A stretch of 64,000 nt of DNA from Aquimarina macrocephali JAMB N27 (GTDB lineage: Bacteria > Bacteroidota > Bacteroidia > Flavobacteriales > Flavobacteriaceae): contig NZ_JACA01000003.1 of the NCBI RefSeq assembly GCF_000520995.1, forward strand, positions 124,001 to 188,000, given 5' to 3'. Below, piece by piece: positions 17,324-26,498 of the stretch. The translations under genes and the position numbers were made by a program. Numbering within the stretch: the stretch's first letter is position 1; each line of letters begins with the position of its first letter. Below the pieces are notes generated by a model. It worked only from the letters and a program-made list of their open reading frames with translations. It was not told the DNA's origin and made no database searches.

Positions 17324-17355
17324 AATAGGCAGGGATAAATTTATCCCTGCCTATT
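17324..17355. terminator. 32-bp perfect palindrome terminating micro-ORFs and/or the receptor gene
   Basis: Sixteen-base arms meet with no spacer (AATAGGCAGGGATAAA and its complement). It lies between micro-ORF 2 (+) and the stop of the TonB-dependent receptor gene (-), so it can act on both strands. The flanking T-tract is short. Confidence 0.7.
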
Positions 17356-17384
17356 ACTGTATTAAACTAATAATACAAACTCAA

Positions 17385-20300
17385 CTATAGGCTAAAATTA
17401 ATTCTTGCAAATAAGAATCTTCCGGTATATCCAAATTGTGATGTTCTTCGAGAATACACAAACTGATCACCAGCAGTTCCTCCTGCTCTATTTTCATCGG
17501 GATATACATCTAATAAATTGTTAGCTCCTATGGTAATATTAAGGTTTTCAAAAACCTTTGCAGAAACAGAAAGGTCGGTTATGACTTTTCCTCCATAAAC
17601 GGCATCATTACTAACTACTGTTCCTTCGACTCTTGGGTCTCCATTAAAATCATCTGGATCGGTTACCTCTCCAAAAAATACGTTTCTTAATAGTACATTA
17701 TATCTTCCGATAGATAATGCATTGGTAAGGCTTAATTTTGTTCTTGGTTGTGCCAACGTTAGAAAAGCTTCTTCCTGAGCATCAAAGAAGTTACCTCCCT
17801 GACCTGCACTTGCAATTCTAGCCGGAATTCTAATCTCCTCTACCTCGGTTTCTGCAAATGTGGCAGACAGATCACTTTTTAAAGTTGCATTTTCCCCAAA
17901 GTCGGCTTTATGAGAAACCACAACATCTATACCTTGAGACTTGGTATCAATTGCATTAACAAAGAAACGTGCACTGGTAGCTCCTGCATCCTCAAATATC
18001 TGAGTAAGCTCTGCATCGCCTCCGTTTCCAAAACTACCGCTATACACTATTCTATCGTCGATAGTAATCAAATAGGCATCTGCAGTGATTGTGAAATTCT
18101 GAATTTTTGCCGTAAATCCAAGACTATAACTATCAGAGGTTTCTTCCTTTAATTTTGCTATCCCAATTAAAGTCGCTGCTCTACTATCATTGGTAAATGT
18201 ACCTTGTTCAAAAGGTTGATTATCCACAAAAACTGTACTGGTTCTACTAAAAAATTGCTGATGTAACGACGGTGCTCTAAATCCAGTACTATTGGCCCCT
18301 CGTACAGAAAAATTATCTGATATCTTATATCTGGTTGCTAGTTTATAGTTAAAAGTATCTCCAAAATCAGAATAGTTTTCATATCTCCCTGCCAAGCTAA
18401 CTAACCATTGCTTTGTAAAATCAACTTCCAGATCGATATAACCTGCAATACTATTTCTATATTTATCGGTTTCGTTATTCGGGTCATATCCTCTAAACAC
18501 TTGTGAACCTCCGCCAAGTACAGCTCCCGTGAAATTATTTCGAACTAATTCATTATCGGGAGTAGTACTGGTTACGGGGTTTCCGTTAATATCATAACTG
18601 GTATAAGAAGCTTCCTCCCCTGCTGTAATAGAGTAGTTCTCTACTTTGTACTCTGCTCCCATTGCAACATTAAATCCTTCAAAAATATCTTCATGAAATT
18701 TGCTAATATCCAGATTAGTAGTATTCTGCATAAAACTTAATGATCCTGCATCAAAGGTTCTTGGTGTTGCAACGCCCAAGGTTCCATTACTAGAATTACC
18801 AACAGTGATATCAAAAGTATTGATCCCATATGTATTCGAGAAATCCACATTCCAATCCTTAATCTTACCTTTGATTCCCAGTGCGATAGATTTGTCAACA
18901 ATATCTGTTCCTATATTAGGTAAGAATCCATTAGGAAATGCTGGTGTATTAGCTCTGCCATCTCCTTGTGCTGGTCTTCTGTAAAATCCAGATGCCAATC
19001 CTTGTCGATAACTAATACCACCAAAACTATAAATCTCGGTATCATCACTTAGCGGGATAGACATATTGGCAAAGAATTTCCCTTCTCTTAATTTGGCTGT
19101 ACCTACTTTAAATCTAAAATCTGTACGGGTTAATCCGCGAGCTGTCAATTCTGCCTCATCGACATCTATATCCAATAATCCTCTGAAGGTATCTACATCT
19201 GCAGGGTTATTAACATCTAAAGCCGCAATCTGGTCCTTAACACTCTGATCCAGGTATGTGATTCCTTGAGCAGCGGTTTGATAATCTGCAAGTGTCATTT
19301 CTGCAACATTTCCTCCTCCTGCTGCAAAAACACGTTCTGCTCCATGAAATCCTTTAAAAATATCTCCTTGATAATCGCGATTACGTAACGCTGGTTCCCT
19401 GGTAGAAAGTGATCCTGTAAAATTGATAAATCCTCCATTTTCTCCTAAAGCTAACCCATAATTTGCTTCTAATTTTACTTTCTCGCCATCACTACCTCCA
19501 TCAAACTGATTAGAGTTTTCGCTAAAATTAGCTCCTGTAGTAAGCGTAAGATCTAATTTACCCGTCGCTTTTTTTAGTACAATATTAATCACACCAGCAA
19601 TGGCATCAGATCCATATTGAGCAGCAGCTCCATCTCGTAACACTTCAATTCTTTGAATAGCAGCAGTAGGAATTGCGTTCATATCCGTACCTACACTACC
19701 CGCTCCAACAGTACCATTTACATTAACCAGTGAAGTATTATGCCTTCTTTTTCCATTAATTAATACCAAAACCTGATCGGGTCCTAAACCACGCAAAGAA
19801 GCTGGATCGATATGATCTGTCCCATCAGAAACAGTTTGGGTCTGTGACGTAAATGAAGGAGCTGCATAATTTAAAATTTCATTAATCGAAGTCTGTGGTC
19901 CCTGAGTAGCCATCTGAGTGATATCGATAACATCAATTGGCACCGCAGTTTCTGTAGCAGTACGACTAGGGTTTCTAGACCCTACAAGAATTACATCATC
20001 TAATTGTGCAGCAGCATCTTGTAATACTATCTCAATAAAATCTTTACCGGTTACATCTACCTCTGTAGTTTCAAAACCAATATAAGAAACAATCAAAGTA
20101 TTGTTTTCGCCTGATAAATTAATCGCAAAATTACCGTCAAAATCTGTTTGAGCTCCAGTTGTAGTTCCTTTAACCAACACATTTGCCCCTGGTAATGGAT
20201 TTCCATTAAAGTCTTTGACATTTCCTTTAATCTCACGTTGTAACTCTATCTTCTCTTTAAGTAAATGAGTTTTTTTCAATATCACTTGTTTCCCGATAAT

Positions 20301-20627
20301 AGAATATGAGATATCTGTTCTATTAAACAAGAGTTCCAGAACTTTATCCAGAGTTTCTTTATTAACCTGGATTGTAGTCTTTTGACTTAGATTTACCTCA
20401 TCATTAATGTAAAAAAACTTATATGATGTTTGGTTTTTAATTTCTTCAATGACTTCAGATAATGGTGTTTCCTCAAAATCAAGTTCTATTTTGCCTTGTG
20501 AAAAGCCCGAAGTTGCCATCATCTGAAAGATGGAAAAACTAAATAGAACCAGTGTAAGTTTCATTTTTAATACAATTGATTGGTACGCTACGTGTGAAAA
20601 TAGCGCATGATTACCCTTTTTTTTCAT
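17385..20627 (-). CDS. TonB-dependent outer-membrane receptor with STN domain
   Basis: A 1080-residue receptor. After an extended signal region (to about residue 44, ending G-F-S-Q) comes an STN/secretin-like domain (about 45-115) that contacts a FecR-type anti-sigma factor. Next is a carboxypeptidase-regulatory-like beta domain (about 130-210; I-K-G-N-V-K-D-F-N-G-N-P-L-P-G-A-N-V), a plug (S-L-R-G-L-G-P-D-Q-V-L-V-L-I-N-G-K-R and R-I-E-V-L-R-D-G-A-A-A-Q-Y-G-S-D-A-I-A-G), and a 22-strand barrel ending R-I-N-F-S-L. No SusD partner is adjacent, so the ligand is more likely a siderophore, vitamin or peptide than a glycan. With FecR and the sigma factor it forms a trans-envelope signalling system. 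Confidence 0.93.
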   Translation of the reverse strand: MKKKGNHALFSHVAYQSIVLKMKLTLVLFSFSIFQMMATSGFSQGKIELDFEETPLSEVIEEIKNQTSYKFFYINDEVNLSQKTTIQVNKETLDKVLELLFNRTDISYSIIGKQVILKKTHLLKEKIELQREIKGNVKDFNGNPLPGANVLVKGTTTGAQTDFDGNFAINLSGENNTLIVSYIGFETTEVDVTGKDFIEIVLQDAAAQLDDVILVGSRNPSRTATETAVPIDVIDITQMATQGPQTSINEILNYAAPSFTSQTQTVSDGTDHIDPASLRGLGPDQVLVLINGKRRHNTSLVNVNGTVGAGSVGTDMNAIPTAAIQRIEVLRDGAAAQYGSDAIAGVINIVLKKATGKLDLTLTTGANFSENSNQFDGGSDGEKVKLEANYGLALGENGGFINFTGSLSTREPALRNRDYQGDIFKGFHGAERVFAAGGGNVAEMTLADYQTAAQGITYLDQSVKDQIAALDVNNPADVDTFRGLLDIDVDEAELTARGLTRTDFRFKVGTAKLREGKFFANMSIPLSDDTEIYSFGGISYRQGLASGFYRRPAQGDGRANTPAFPNGFLPNIGTDIVDKSIALGIKGKIKDWNVDFSNTYGINTFDITVGNSSNGTLGVATPRTFDAGSLSFMQNTTNLDISKFHEDIFEGFNVAMGAEYKVENYSITAGEEASYTSYDINGNPVTSTTPDNELVRNNFTGAVLGGGSQVFRGYDPNNETDKYRNSIAGYIDLEVDFTKQWLVSLAGRYENYSDFGDTFNYKLATRYKISDNFSVRGANSTGFRAPSLHQQFFSRTSTVFVDNQPFEQGTFTNDSRAATLIGIAKLKEETSDSYSLGFTAKIQNFTITADAYLITIDDRIVYSGSFGNGGDAELTQIFEDAGATSARFFVNAIDTKSQGIDVVVSHKADFGENATLKSDLSATFAETEVEEIRIPARIASAGQGGNFFDAQEEAFLTLAQPRTKLSLTNALSIGRYNVLLRNVFFGEVTDPDDFNGDPRVEGTVVSNDAVYGGKVITDLSVSAKVFENLNITIGANNLLDVYPDENRAGGTAGDQFVYSRRTSQFGYTGRFLFARINFSL

Positions 20628-20683
20628 ATTTTTGAAAAGTTTGATTGTTAAGTACTCTGTTAAATAATAATCGAATCAGTAAG

Positions 20684-20703
20684 GGAAGTGTAGCAGCACT
20701 TCC
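20684..20703. other. Hairpin between fecR and receptor gene
   Basis: GGAAGTG / CACTTCC with a 6-nt loop, right after the fecR stop. On the plus strand it is followed by a T-run, but no plus-strand gene leads into it. On the minus strand, the direction of transcription, it lacks a T-run. It may be an intercistronic processing or attenuation site separating fecR from the receptor gene. Confidence 0.4.
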
Positions 20704-20709
20704 TTTTTT

Positions 20710-21876
20710 TTACGGATTGATTGTAATGTTCTTACCTTTTATTTCATATGTAAATTTTAAAGTTTCTGAAAATGTTCTCAGGATTTCTTCGATATTCTCT
20801 ACATCAAATTCTCCTGTAAAATGTGTATTGTTTAATGTTTTGTTATGACTTGTTATCGAGACATCATAGCTGCGTTCTATCCTTTTAAATGCATCTACAA
20901 AAGATTCGTTTTGTAGTATAATCTTTTTATCCATCCAAGAAGTATATAAGGATGTATTTACCTTTTGTTTATGCATAATTTTTTTATGCTTACTAAAAAT
21001 TGCCTGATCGTTGGGTATTAGTCGCAATGAGCTTGTATTCTCATTTTGATCGTTGACAACCACAGCACCTTCTACCAATGTAGTTTTTACCGTAGCATCT
21101 TCGGCATAAGAAGATACATTAAACTGGGTTCCTAAAACTTCTACATCTACATTTTCTGTTTTTACTATAAACGGCTGCTCTTTATTTTTGGTAACATCAA
21201 AGAAAGCTTCTCCTTTTAGATAGACCATTCTATTTTCTTTTGTAGGCATAAAATGCTGAGGGAATTTTAAACTACTCGCTGCATTTAGCCATACTTTAGT
21301 TCCGTCGGATAATGTGAGCTGAAATAATTTTCCTTTAGGAATAGAGATTTCAATATACTTAGCTTCGGTTACCTCATTACCTGGCTGAACAATAAATTGA
21401 TTCTGATCTTTTTTACCAATCAAATTACCACTAGCATTTATAATATCTGCTTTATCATTAAAATCAGTATATGTAACTGTACCATCTGCCTGAACAATTT
21501 TGATTTTATCTACAGGTTGAGTATTTGCTTCAACAACAGTAGGGTTTGTTTTAACAGCAGTAACATTCTGAGTGGTATAATAATACCCTCCTAGAAGTAC
21601 TCCTCCCAGAACTGCAACATATTTTAATACCGCTGACCAAGATTTTAGGCTAATCACCTTAGCCTTCTTTTCCTCAATAGTGTAGATAAAACGTTCATAA
21701 GCAGAGTTTGGATCTGCTGGCAACTCTTTGTTTGTGCCATACCATTTCTTTATTTCTTGCTTAAAAAGGATTTCATGATCAGGATTTTCAGCCAACCATT
21801 GTTGTAATGCCTGTTTATCTGAGGACGAAATGTCTCCTTCTAAGTACTTCTTAATTACTGTTAAATAATTATCCAT
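20710..21876 (-). CDS. FecR-type anti-sigma / sigma regulator
   Basis: 388 residues. The cytoplasmic N-terminal segment (about 1-85; W-L-A-E-N-P-D-H) binds the sigma factor. One transmembrane helix (about 88-107; V-A-V-L-G-G-V-L-L-G-G-Y-Y) follows, then the FecR domain (about 175-290; I-S-I-P-K-G-K-L-F-Q-L-T-L-S-D-G-T-K-V-W-L-N) and a C-terminal DUF4974-like domain (F-T-G-E-F-D-V-E-N-I-E-E-I-L). It receives the signal from the STN domain of the receptor encoded 82 bp downstream. Its sigma factor is divergent, with 88 bp between the two starts. Confidence 0.93.
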   Translation of the reverse strand: MDNYLTVIKKYLEGDISSSDKQALQQWLAENPDHEILFKQEIKKWYGTNKELPADPNSAYERFIYTIEEKKAKVISLKSWSAVLKYVAVLGGVLLGGYYYTTQNVTAVKTNPTVVEANTQPVDKIKIVQADGTVTYTDFNDKADIINASGNLIGKKDQNQFIVQPGNEVTEAKYIEISIPKGKLFQLTLSDGTKVWLNAASSLKFPQHFMPTKENRMVYLKGEAFFDVTKNKEQPFIVKTENVDVEVLGTQFNVSSYAEDATVKTTLVEGAVVVNDQNENTSSLRLIPNDQAIFSKHKKIMHKQKVNTSLYTSWMDKKIILQNESFVDAFKRIERSYDVSITSHNKTLNNTHFTGEFDVENIEEILRTFSETLKFTYEIKGKNITINP

Positions 21877-21964
21877 TCTTCATTTTTTCTATTTAAAAGA
21901 TGCAGAAAAACCATAAATCCCCTACTTTATTTTATTTTTTTTAATTTAGTCGGTGATTTTAATA

Positions 21965-22522
21965 ATGAAAAAAGATAGTCGGGACATAGAAAAATTACTG
22001 ATTCAGGGGCTTACAGACGGAAATCAAGACAGCTATAAAATAGTGTTTAATCAATACTATTCCTGGCTGTATAACTACGTTTATAAGCTTTCTAATAATT
22101 CGTCATTGTCTGAGGATCTGGTGCAAAATGTTTTACTTAGGCTTTGGGAAAAAAAATCAACTTTACGAATTACTTCATCCTTAAAAAATTATCTTTTCAG
22201 ATCTTGTCATAATGAATTTCTAATGTATCTACGGCAACAAAAAAAAGAATACGATGCATTAGATTCTCTAAGATGGGAAGCCATATTCGAAATGTATACT
22301 AGTGAAGAAGAAAACCAATTAGACTTAAATTGGATAAAACTTGAAAAAGCTATTGAGCAACTTCCAAAAAAATGTAGAGAAGTATTTAAAATTAGTCGTT
22401 TAGAGCAAAAAAAACATAAGGAAATAGCCGATATTTTAGGTATTTCTACTAAGACCGTCGAAATACATATTAGTAAAGCTTTGCGTTTCTTAAAAACTAA
22501 TGTTTCTATTTTTTTCTTTTAA
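21965..22522 (+). CDS. ECF RNA polymerase sigma factor, FecI-like
   Basis: 185 residues from the ATG at 21965; an in-frame GTG at 21953 is possible but adds only four residues. Region 2 is F-N-Q-Y-Y-S-W-L-Y-N-Y-V...L-S-E-D-L-V-Q-N-V, and region 4 is L-P-K-K-C-R-E-V-F...K-E-I-A-D-I-L-G-I-S-T-K-T-V-E-I-H-I. It would direct transcription of the receptor genes when released by FecR. In most Bacteroidota clusters the sigma gene is upstream of fecR on the same strand; here it is divergent, so the 88-bp region must hold two opposed promoters. Confidence 0.93.
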   Translation: MKKDSRDIEKLLIQGLTDGNQDSYKIVFNQYYSWLYNYVYKLSNNSSLSEDLVQNVLLRLWEKKSTLRITSSLKNYLFRSCHNEFLMYLRQQKKEYDALDSLRWEAIFEMYTSEEENQLDLNWIKLEKAIEQLPKKCREVFKISRLEQKKHKEIADILGISTKTVEIHISKALRFLKTNVSIFFF

Positions 22523-22707
22523 ATCTTCTACTGTAGCATACACAATGAAGTAGTATCAAGCTATATTATATACTAAGTATCACAAAACTATATTAACACC
22601 ACACTATCAACCTCTTATCATTAACAAATTGATAAAAAATGTTTGTTTTTTAACAATTAACGGTACTATTTTAACATTTTTTGAAAAAAAAAGTGTTTTC
22701 TTTTCCT

Positions 22708-22715
22708 TAGTTTTG
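22708..22715 (+). promoter_or_regulatory. Probable -7 element (TAGTTTTG) of the light-regulator/carotenoid operon
   Basis: TAGTTTTG matches TAnnTTTG. A TTG lies about 24 nt upstream (22681-22683), slightly further than usual. The start codon of the regulator is about 20 nt downstream. The rest of 22523-22707 is AT-rich with no gene. Confidence 0.5.
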
Positions 22716-22736
22716 TTTAACAATTTCTAAAAAAAA

Positions 22737-23633
22737 GTGAACAATATTAAACAAACATTTAGTATTAAAGATCTAGAGAATCTTTGTGGTGTAAAAGCGC
22801 ACACCATAAGAATATGGGAAAAAAGATATAATCTACTTTCTCCTGATCGTACTGATACCAATATAAGAACATACAATTTAAAAAATCTTCAGAAACTACT
22901 TAATGTTACTTACCTGGTAAACAGTGGTTACAAAATATCTAGAATTTCTAAATTAGGTACACAAGAAATTAATGAATATGTAAGAAGTATCGTATCTGAC
23001 AATAGCACCAAAAACCAGGCTATGAACTCCTTTAAAATTGCGATGTTGAATTATGATCTTGAGCTATTTTTAGAGACATATTCACAACTAGAGAGCAAAA
23101 GAAATTTTAAAGAAATATTTGTTGATTTTTTTATTCCTTTATTAAAAGAAATAGGATTATTATGGCAGACAGATACAATTAGCCCTGCACATGAACATTT
23201 TATCTCTAATTTAATAAAGCAAAAGCTATTACTAAACATTGAAAAACTTCAATATTCTAAACCCACCAAAACGGATAGAGCTTTTATTTTATTTCTTCCA
23301 GAAAACGAAATACATGAATTAGGTTTATTATATATTAATTATGAAGTACTCTTACATGGATATAAGGCTATTTATCTGGGTCCAAGTATTCCTTTAGACA
23401 GTCTGCCTAATATGCTTTCTTTTCATGATGATGTGGTGTTTATATCCTATTTCACTATCAGACCAGAAAAAGATAATATAAAAAAATACCTTGAGGATTT
23501 TAATACAATTGTATGTGCCAATAGAGTCAATGAGTTATGGATATTAGGCAAACAAATCATGCATATTCCTAATAACACAGGACACAACCATCGTTATTTT
23601 GAATCAATTAGCTCATTAATTTCTGAGTTTTAA
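22737..23633 (+). CDS. MerR-family regulator with B12-binding domain, CarH-like
   Basis: 298 residues from a GTG start. An N-terminal MerR winged helix (about 7-75; H-T-I-R-I-W-E-K-R-Y) is followed by a four-helix B12 cap domain and a B12-binding Rossmann domain. The cap carries the CarH light-sensor motif W-x9-E-H (W143, E153, H154), and the Rossmann domain has E-x-H-x-x-G (E191, H193, G196), where H193 would be the lower axial ligand. In CarH the residue after the Trp is a His that captures cobalt after photolysis; here it is Gln144. CarH represses carotenoid genes in the dark using adenosylcobalamin. The gene is 19 bp upstream of crtI, so it probably regulates itself and the crt genes. Confidence 0.88.
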   Translation: MNNIKQTFSIKDLENLCGVKAHTIRIWEKRYNLLSPDRTDTNIRTYNLKNLQKLLNVTYLVNSGYKISRISKLGTQEINEYVRSIVSDNSTKNQAMNSFKIAMLNYDLELFLETYSQLESKRNFKEIFVDFFIPLLKEIGLLWQTDTISPAHEHFISNLIKQKLLLNIEKLQYSKPTKTDRAFILFLPENEIHELGLLYINYEVLLHGYKAIYLGPSIPLDSLPNMLSFHDDVVFISYFTIRPEKDNIKKYLEDFNTIVCANRVNELWILGKQIMHIPNNTGHNHRYFESISSLISEF

Positions 23634-23652
23634 TTTTATAATTATTTCAGTT

Positions 23653-25149
23653 ATGTCTAAAAAGATAGCAATCATCGGTTCTGGATTTTCATCGCTTTCT
23701 GCTTCGTGCTATCTGGCTAAATTAGGATATGATGTAACTGTTTTTGAAAAAAACGCGACTGTAGGTGGCAGAGCCGGTCAATTAAAAAAAGAAGGATTTA
23801 CGTTCGATACTGGTCCTTCCTGGTATTGGATGCCTGATGTGTTTGAACGTTTTTTTAGGGATTTTGATACATCAGCCTCTGATTATTATACGTTAGACAA
23901 ACTACACCCTGCATACAAAGTTTTCTTTAAAAACAATGAAAGTATCACGATAGGTGATTCATTAGAAAAAATATATGAAACCTTTGAAGCAGAAGAAAAG
24001 GGAAGTTCGGTTAAACTACAAAAGTTTATCAAAACTGCACAAAATAATTATGAAATTGCAATTAAGGATTTAGTCTATCGACCAGGAGTTTCCATATTAG
24101 AACTGGTAACAAAACAAACAATTCTACGAGTAGGTCAATTTTTTAGTACCATTTCTAAAGAAGTTCGTAAAGAATTTAAAAGTAAAAAGTTAATCCAAAT
24201 TCTTGAGTTTCCTGTATTGTTCTTAGGCGCTAAACCAAGTGATACTCCAGCTTTTTATAGTTTTATGAATTATGCTGATTTTGGGTTGGGAACCTGGCAT
24301 CCCAGGGGAGGAATGTATAGTGTAATAGCGGGGATGGAAGAATTAGCCAGATCACTCGGTGTAACAATTCACACCAATGCGACTGTCGAAAAAATAGTAG
24401 TAGAAAACGGTCATGCAAAAGGCATTATTGTAAATGGTGAAAAAATAGATGCTGATGTTGTATTATGCGGAGCAGATTATCATCATGGGGAAACATTATT
24501 AGCGCCAGAATATCGACAATATTCTGAAAAATATTGGGAGCGTAAAACTTTTGCTCCTTCTTCTCTACTCTTTTATGTAGGGTTTGATAAAAAGCTACAA
24601 AATATTAACCATCATAATTTATTTTTTGATACCGATTTTGAGCAACATACAAGAGATATTTATGACACCCCTAAATGGCCTGATGATCCATTGTTTTATG
24701 CCAATTTCACTTCTTTAACAGATCCAGAATCTGCTCCTAAAGGCAAAGAAAATGGGTTTTTCCTTATCCCGTTAGCTCCAGGAATAGAAGATACCAACGA
24801 GCTAAGAGAACGTTATTTTGATAAAATGATGACTCGTTTTGAAGCACTTACAAATCAAAATGTTAAAAATAGCATTATCTTTAAAGAGTCCTTTTGTATT
24901 AAAGACTTTATAAAAGAATATAATTCTTACAAAGGAAACGCCTATGGGATGGCTAATACACTTTTACAAACTGCATTCCTAAGACCTAAGTTAAAAAGCA
25001 AAAAAATACAAGATTTATTTTTTACCGGGCAGCTTACTGTTCCTGGTCCGGGTGTACCTCCATCTTTGATTTCAGGAAAACTAGTAGCTGGATTAATCGA
25101 AACTCATTATAAATATAACAAGACGTTAAAACCTAGTACAACAGTATAA
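23653..25149 (+). CDS. crtI: Phytoene desaturase
   Basis: A 498-residue FAD-dependent enzyme that desaturates phytoene to lycopene. The N-terminal dinucleotide fold is I-I-G-S-G-F-S-S-L-S-A-S, with E-K-N-A-T-V-G-G-R-A-G and F-D-T-G-P-S-W-Y. The C-terminal carotenoid-oxidoreductase motif F-T-G-Q-L-T-V-P-G-P-G-V-P-P-S-L-I-S-G is intact. It belongs to the crtI-crtB-crtZ unit behind the B12-dependent regulator. Confidence 0.95.
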   Translation: MSKKIAIIGSGFSSLSASCYLAKLGYDVTVFEKNATVGGRAGQLKKEGFTFDTGPSWYWMPDVFERFFRDFDTSASDYYTLDKLHPAYKVFFKNNESITIGDSLEKIYETFEAEEKGSSVKLQKFIKTAQNNYEIAIKDLVYRPGVSILELVTKQTILRVGQFFSTISKEVRKEFKSKKLIQILEFPVLFLGAKPSDTPAFYSFMNYADFGLGTWHPRGGMYSVIAGMEELARSLGVTIHTNATVEKIVVENGHAKGIIVNGEKIDADVVLCGADYHHGETLLAPEYRQYSEKYWERKTFAPSSLLFYVGFDKKLQNINHHNLFFDTDFEQHTRDIYDTPKWPDDPLFYANFTSLTDPESAPKGKENGFFLIPLAPGIEDTNELRERYFDKMMTRFEALTNQNVKNSIIFKESFCIKDFIKEYNSYKGNAYGMANTLLQTAFLRPKLKSKKIQDLFFTGQLTVPGPGVPPSLISGKLVAGLIETHYKYNKTLKPSTTV

Positions 25150-25179
25150 CAAACTCAATTAAACCTTAAATCCTATCTT

Positions 25180-26019
25180 ATGAAGTCTATTTTTGATACT
25201 GTATCGCAAAGTTGTAGCAAAATTGTTACAAATTCCTACAGTACATCATTTTCGCTTGCTTCAAAAATGTTATCAGATTCTATACGGCAGGATATTTATA
25301 ATATTTATGGTTTTGTAAGGTTTGCAGATGAAATTGTAGATACATTTCATGAGTATGATAAAGAAAAATTATTTAATGATTTTGAAGAGGAAATGTACAA
25401 AGCAATTAAAAATAAGATTAGCTTAAATCCTATTCTTAATTCTTTTCAAAAAACAGTTCATCAATATAATATTAGTCCGGAGTTGTATGAAGCATTTATG
25501 AAAAGTATGAGATTAGATTTGCATAAAACCAACTATCTAACAGATCAAGAATACAAAGATTATATTTATGGATCGGCAGATGTAGTTGGATTAATGTGTT
25601 TGAAAGTTTTTGTGAATGGGGATGCCGAAAAGTATGCTGATTTAAAGCAAAGCGCAATGCATTTGGGTTCTGCTTTTCAGAAGGTTAATTTCTTACGGGA
25701 TCTAAAAACAGATTTTGAAGATCTTAATAGAACCTATTTCCCGAATCTAAATTTAAATGAACTTGATGAAGAATCTAAACTTAAAATTATCAAGGAAATA
25801 GAAGAAGATTTTGATAAAGCTTTACAAGGTATTTTAAAACTTCCTGTTGAAGCAAAATTTGGAGTATATACTGCATTTATTTACTATAAAAAATTATTAA
25901 ATAAGCTTAAAAAAACTCCGTCTTTAGAAATAAAAAATACACGTATACGAGTATCGAATTATCAAAAATTTGGATTATTAGCAAAATCCTATTTTGACTA
26001 TCGATTAAACTTAATTTAG
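25180..26019 (+). CDS. crtB: Phytoene synthase
   Basis: A 279-residue trans-isoprenyl diphosphate synthase that condenses two geranylgeranyl diphosphates to phytoene. Both Asp-rich motifs are present: F-A-D-E-I-V-D (about residues 50-56) and N-F-L-R-D-L-K-T-D-F-E-D (about 170-181). It lies 30 bp after crtI and 8 bp before crtZ. Confidence 0.94.
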   Translation: MKSIFDTVSQSCSKIVTNSYSTSFSLASKMLSDSIRQDIYNIYGFVRFADEIVDTFHEYDKEKLFNDFEEEMYKAIKNKISLNPILNSFQKTVHQYNISPELYEAFMKSMRLDLHKTNYLTDQEYKDYIYGSADVVGLMCLKVFVNGDAEKYADLKQSAMHLGSAFQKVNFLRDLKTDFEDLNRTYFPNLNLNELDEESKLKIIKEIEEDFDKALQGILKLPVEAKFGVYTAFIYYKKLLNKLKKTPSLEIKNTRIRVSNYQKFGLLAKSYFDYRLNLI

Positions 26020-26027
26020 CCTTATTT

Positions 26028-26495
26028 TTGTATAAAACCTATTTTGTGAAAGTTGTTATCCAAATATTAGTTTTTCTTGCCGCCTTCTCTATTATGGAGT
26101 TCATGGCTTGGTTCACTCACAAATATGTAATGCATGGTTTTTTGTGGTCATTACATAGAGATCATCATCATAAAGATCATGACAGTTGGTGGGAACGCAA
26201 TGATTTATTCTTTGTATTCTATGCTATAGTAAGTATGTCTTGTATTTTGTTTCATGATTCACAGACATTTTGGATAGGAAGAGCTATAGGTCTAGGCATT
26301 CTAGCTTACGGTATTGCCTATTTTGTTGTACATGATATTTTTATACATCAGCGTTTTAAAGCATTCAGAAATACGAGCAATTGGTACGCCAAAGGAGTAA
26401 GAAGAGCTCATAAAATGCATCATAAAAATATAAAAAAGGAAAAAGGAGAATGTTTTGGTATGCTAGTGGTTCCTTTCAAATATTTTAAAAAATAG
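26028..26495 (+). CDS. crtZ: Beta-carotene hydroxylase
   Basis: About 149-155 residues. The di-iron histidine clusters are complete: H-K-Y-V-M-H, H-R-D-H-H-H, H-D-I-F-I-H and H-K-M-H-H, between hydrophobic helices. It adds 3-hydroxyl groups to beta-ionone rings to give zeaxanthin. No ATG is available at the N-terminus; the start is the TTG at 26028 or the GTG at 26046, and the first Met codon is already within the first helix. Its end is 3 bp from the end of the convergent thioredoxin gene. Lycopene cyclase, which is needed before this step, is not in the window. Confidence 0.9.
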   Translation: MYKTYFVKVVIQILVFLAAFSIMEFMAWFTHKYVMHGFLWSLHRDHHHKDHDSWWERNDLFFVFYAIVSMSCILFHDSQTFWIGRAIGLGILAYGIAYFVVHDIFIHQRFKAFRNTSNWYAKGVRRAHKMHHKNIKKEKGECFGMLVVPFKYFKK

Positions 26496-26498
26496 ATT

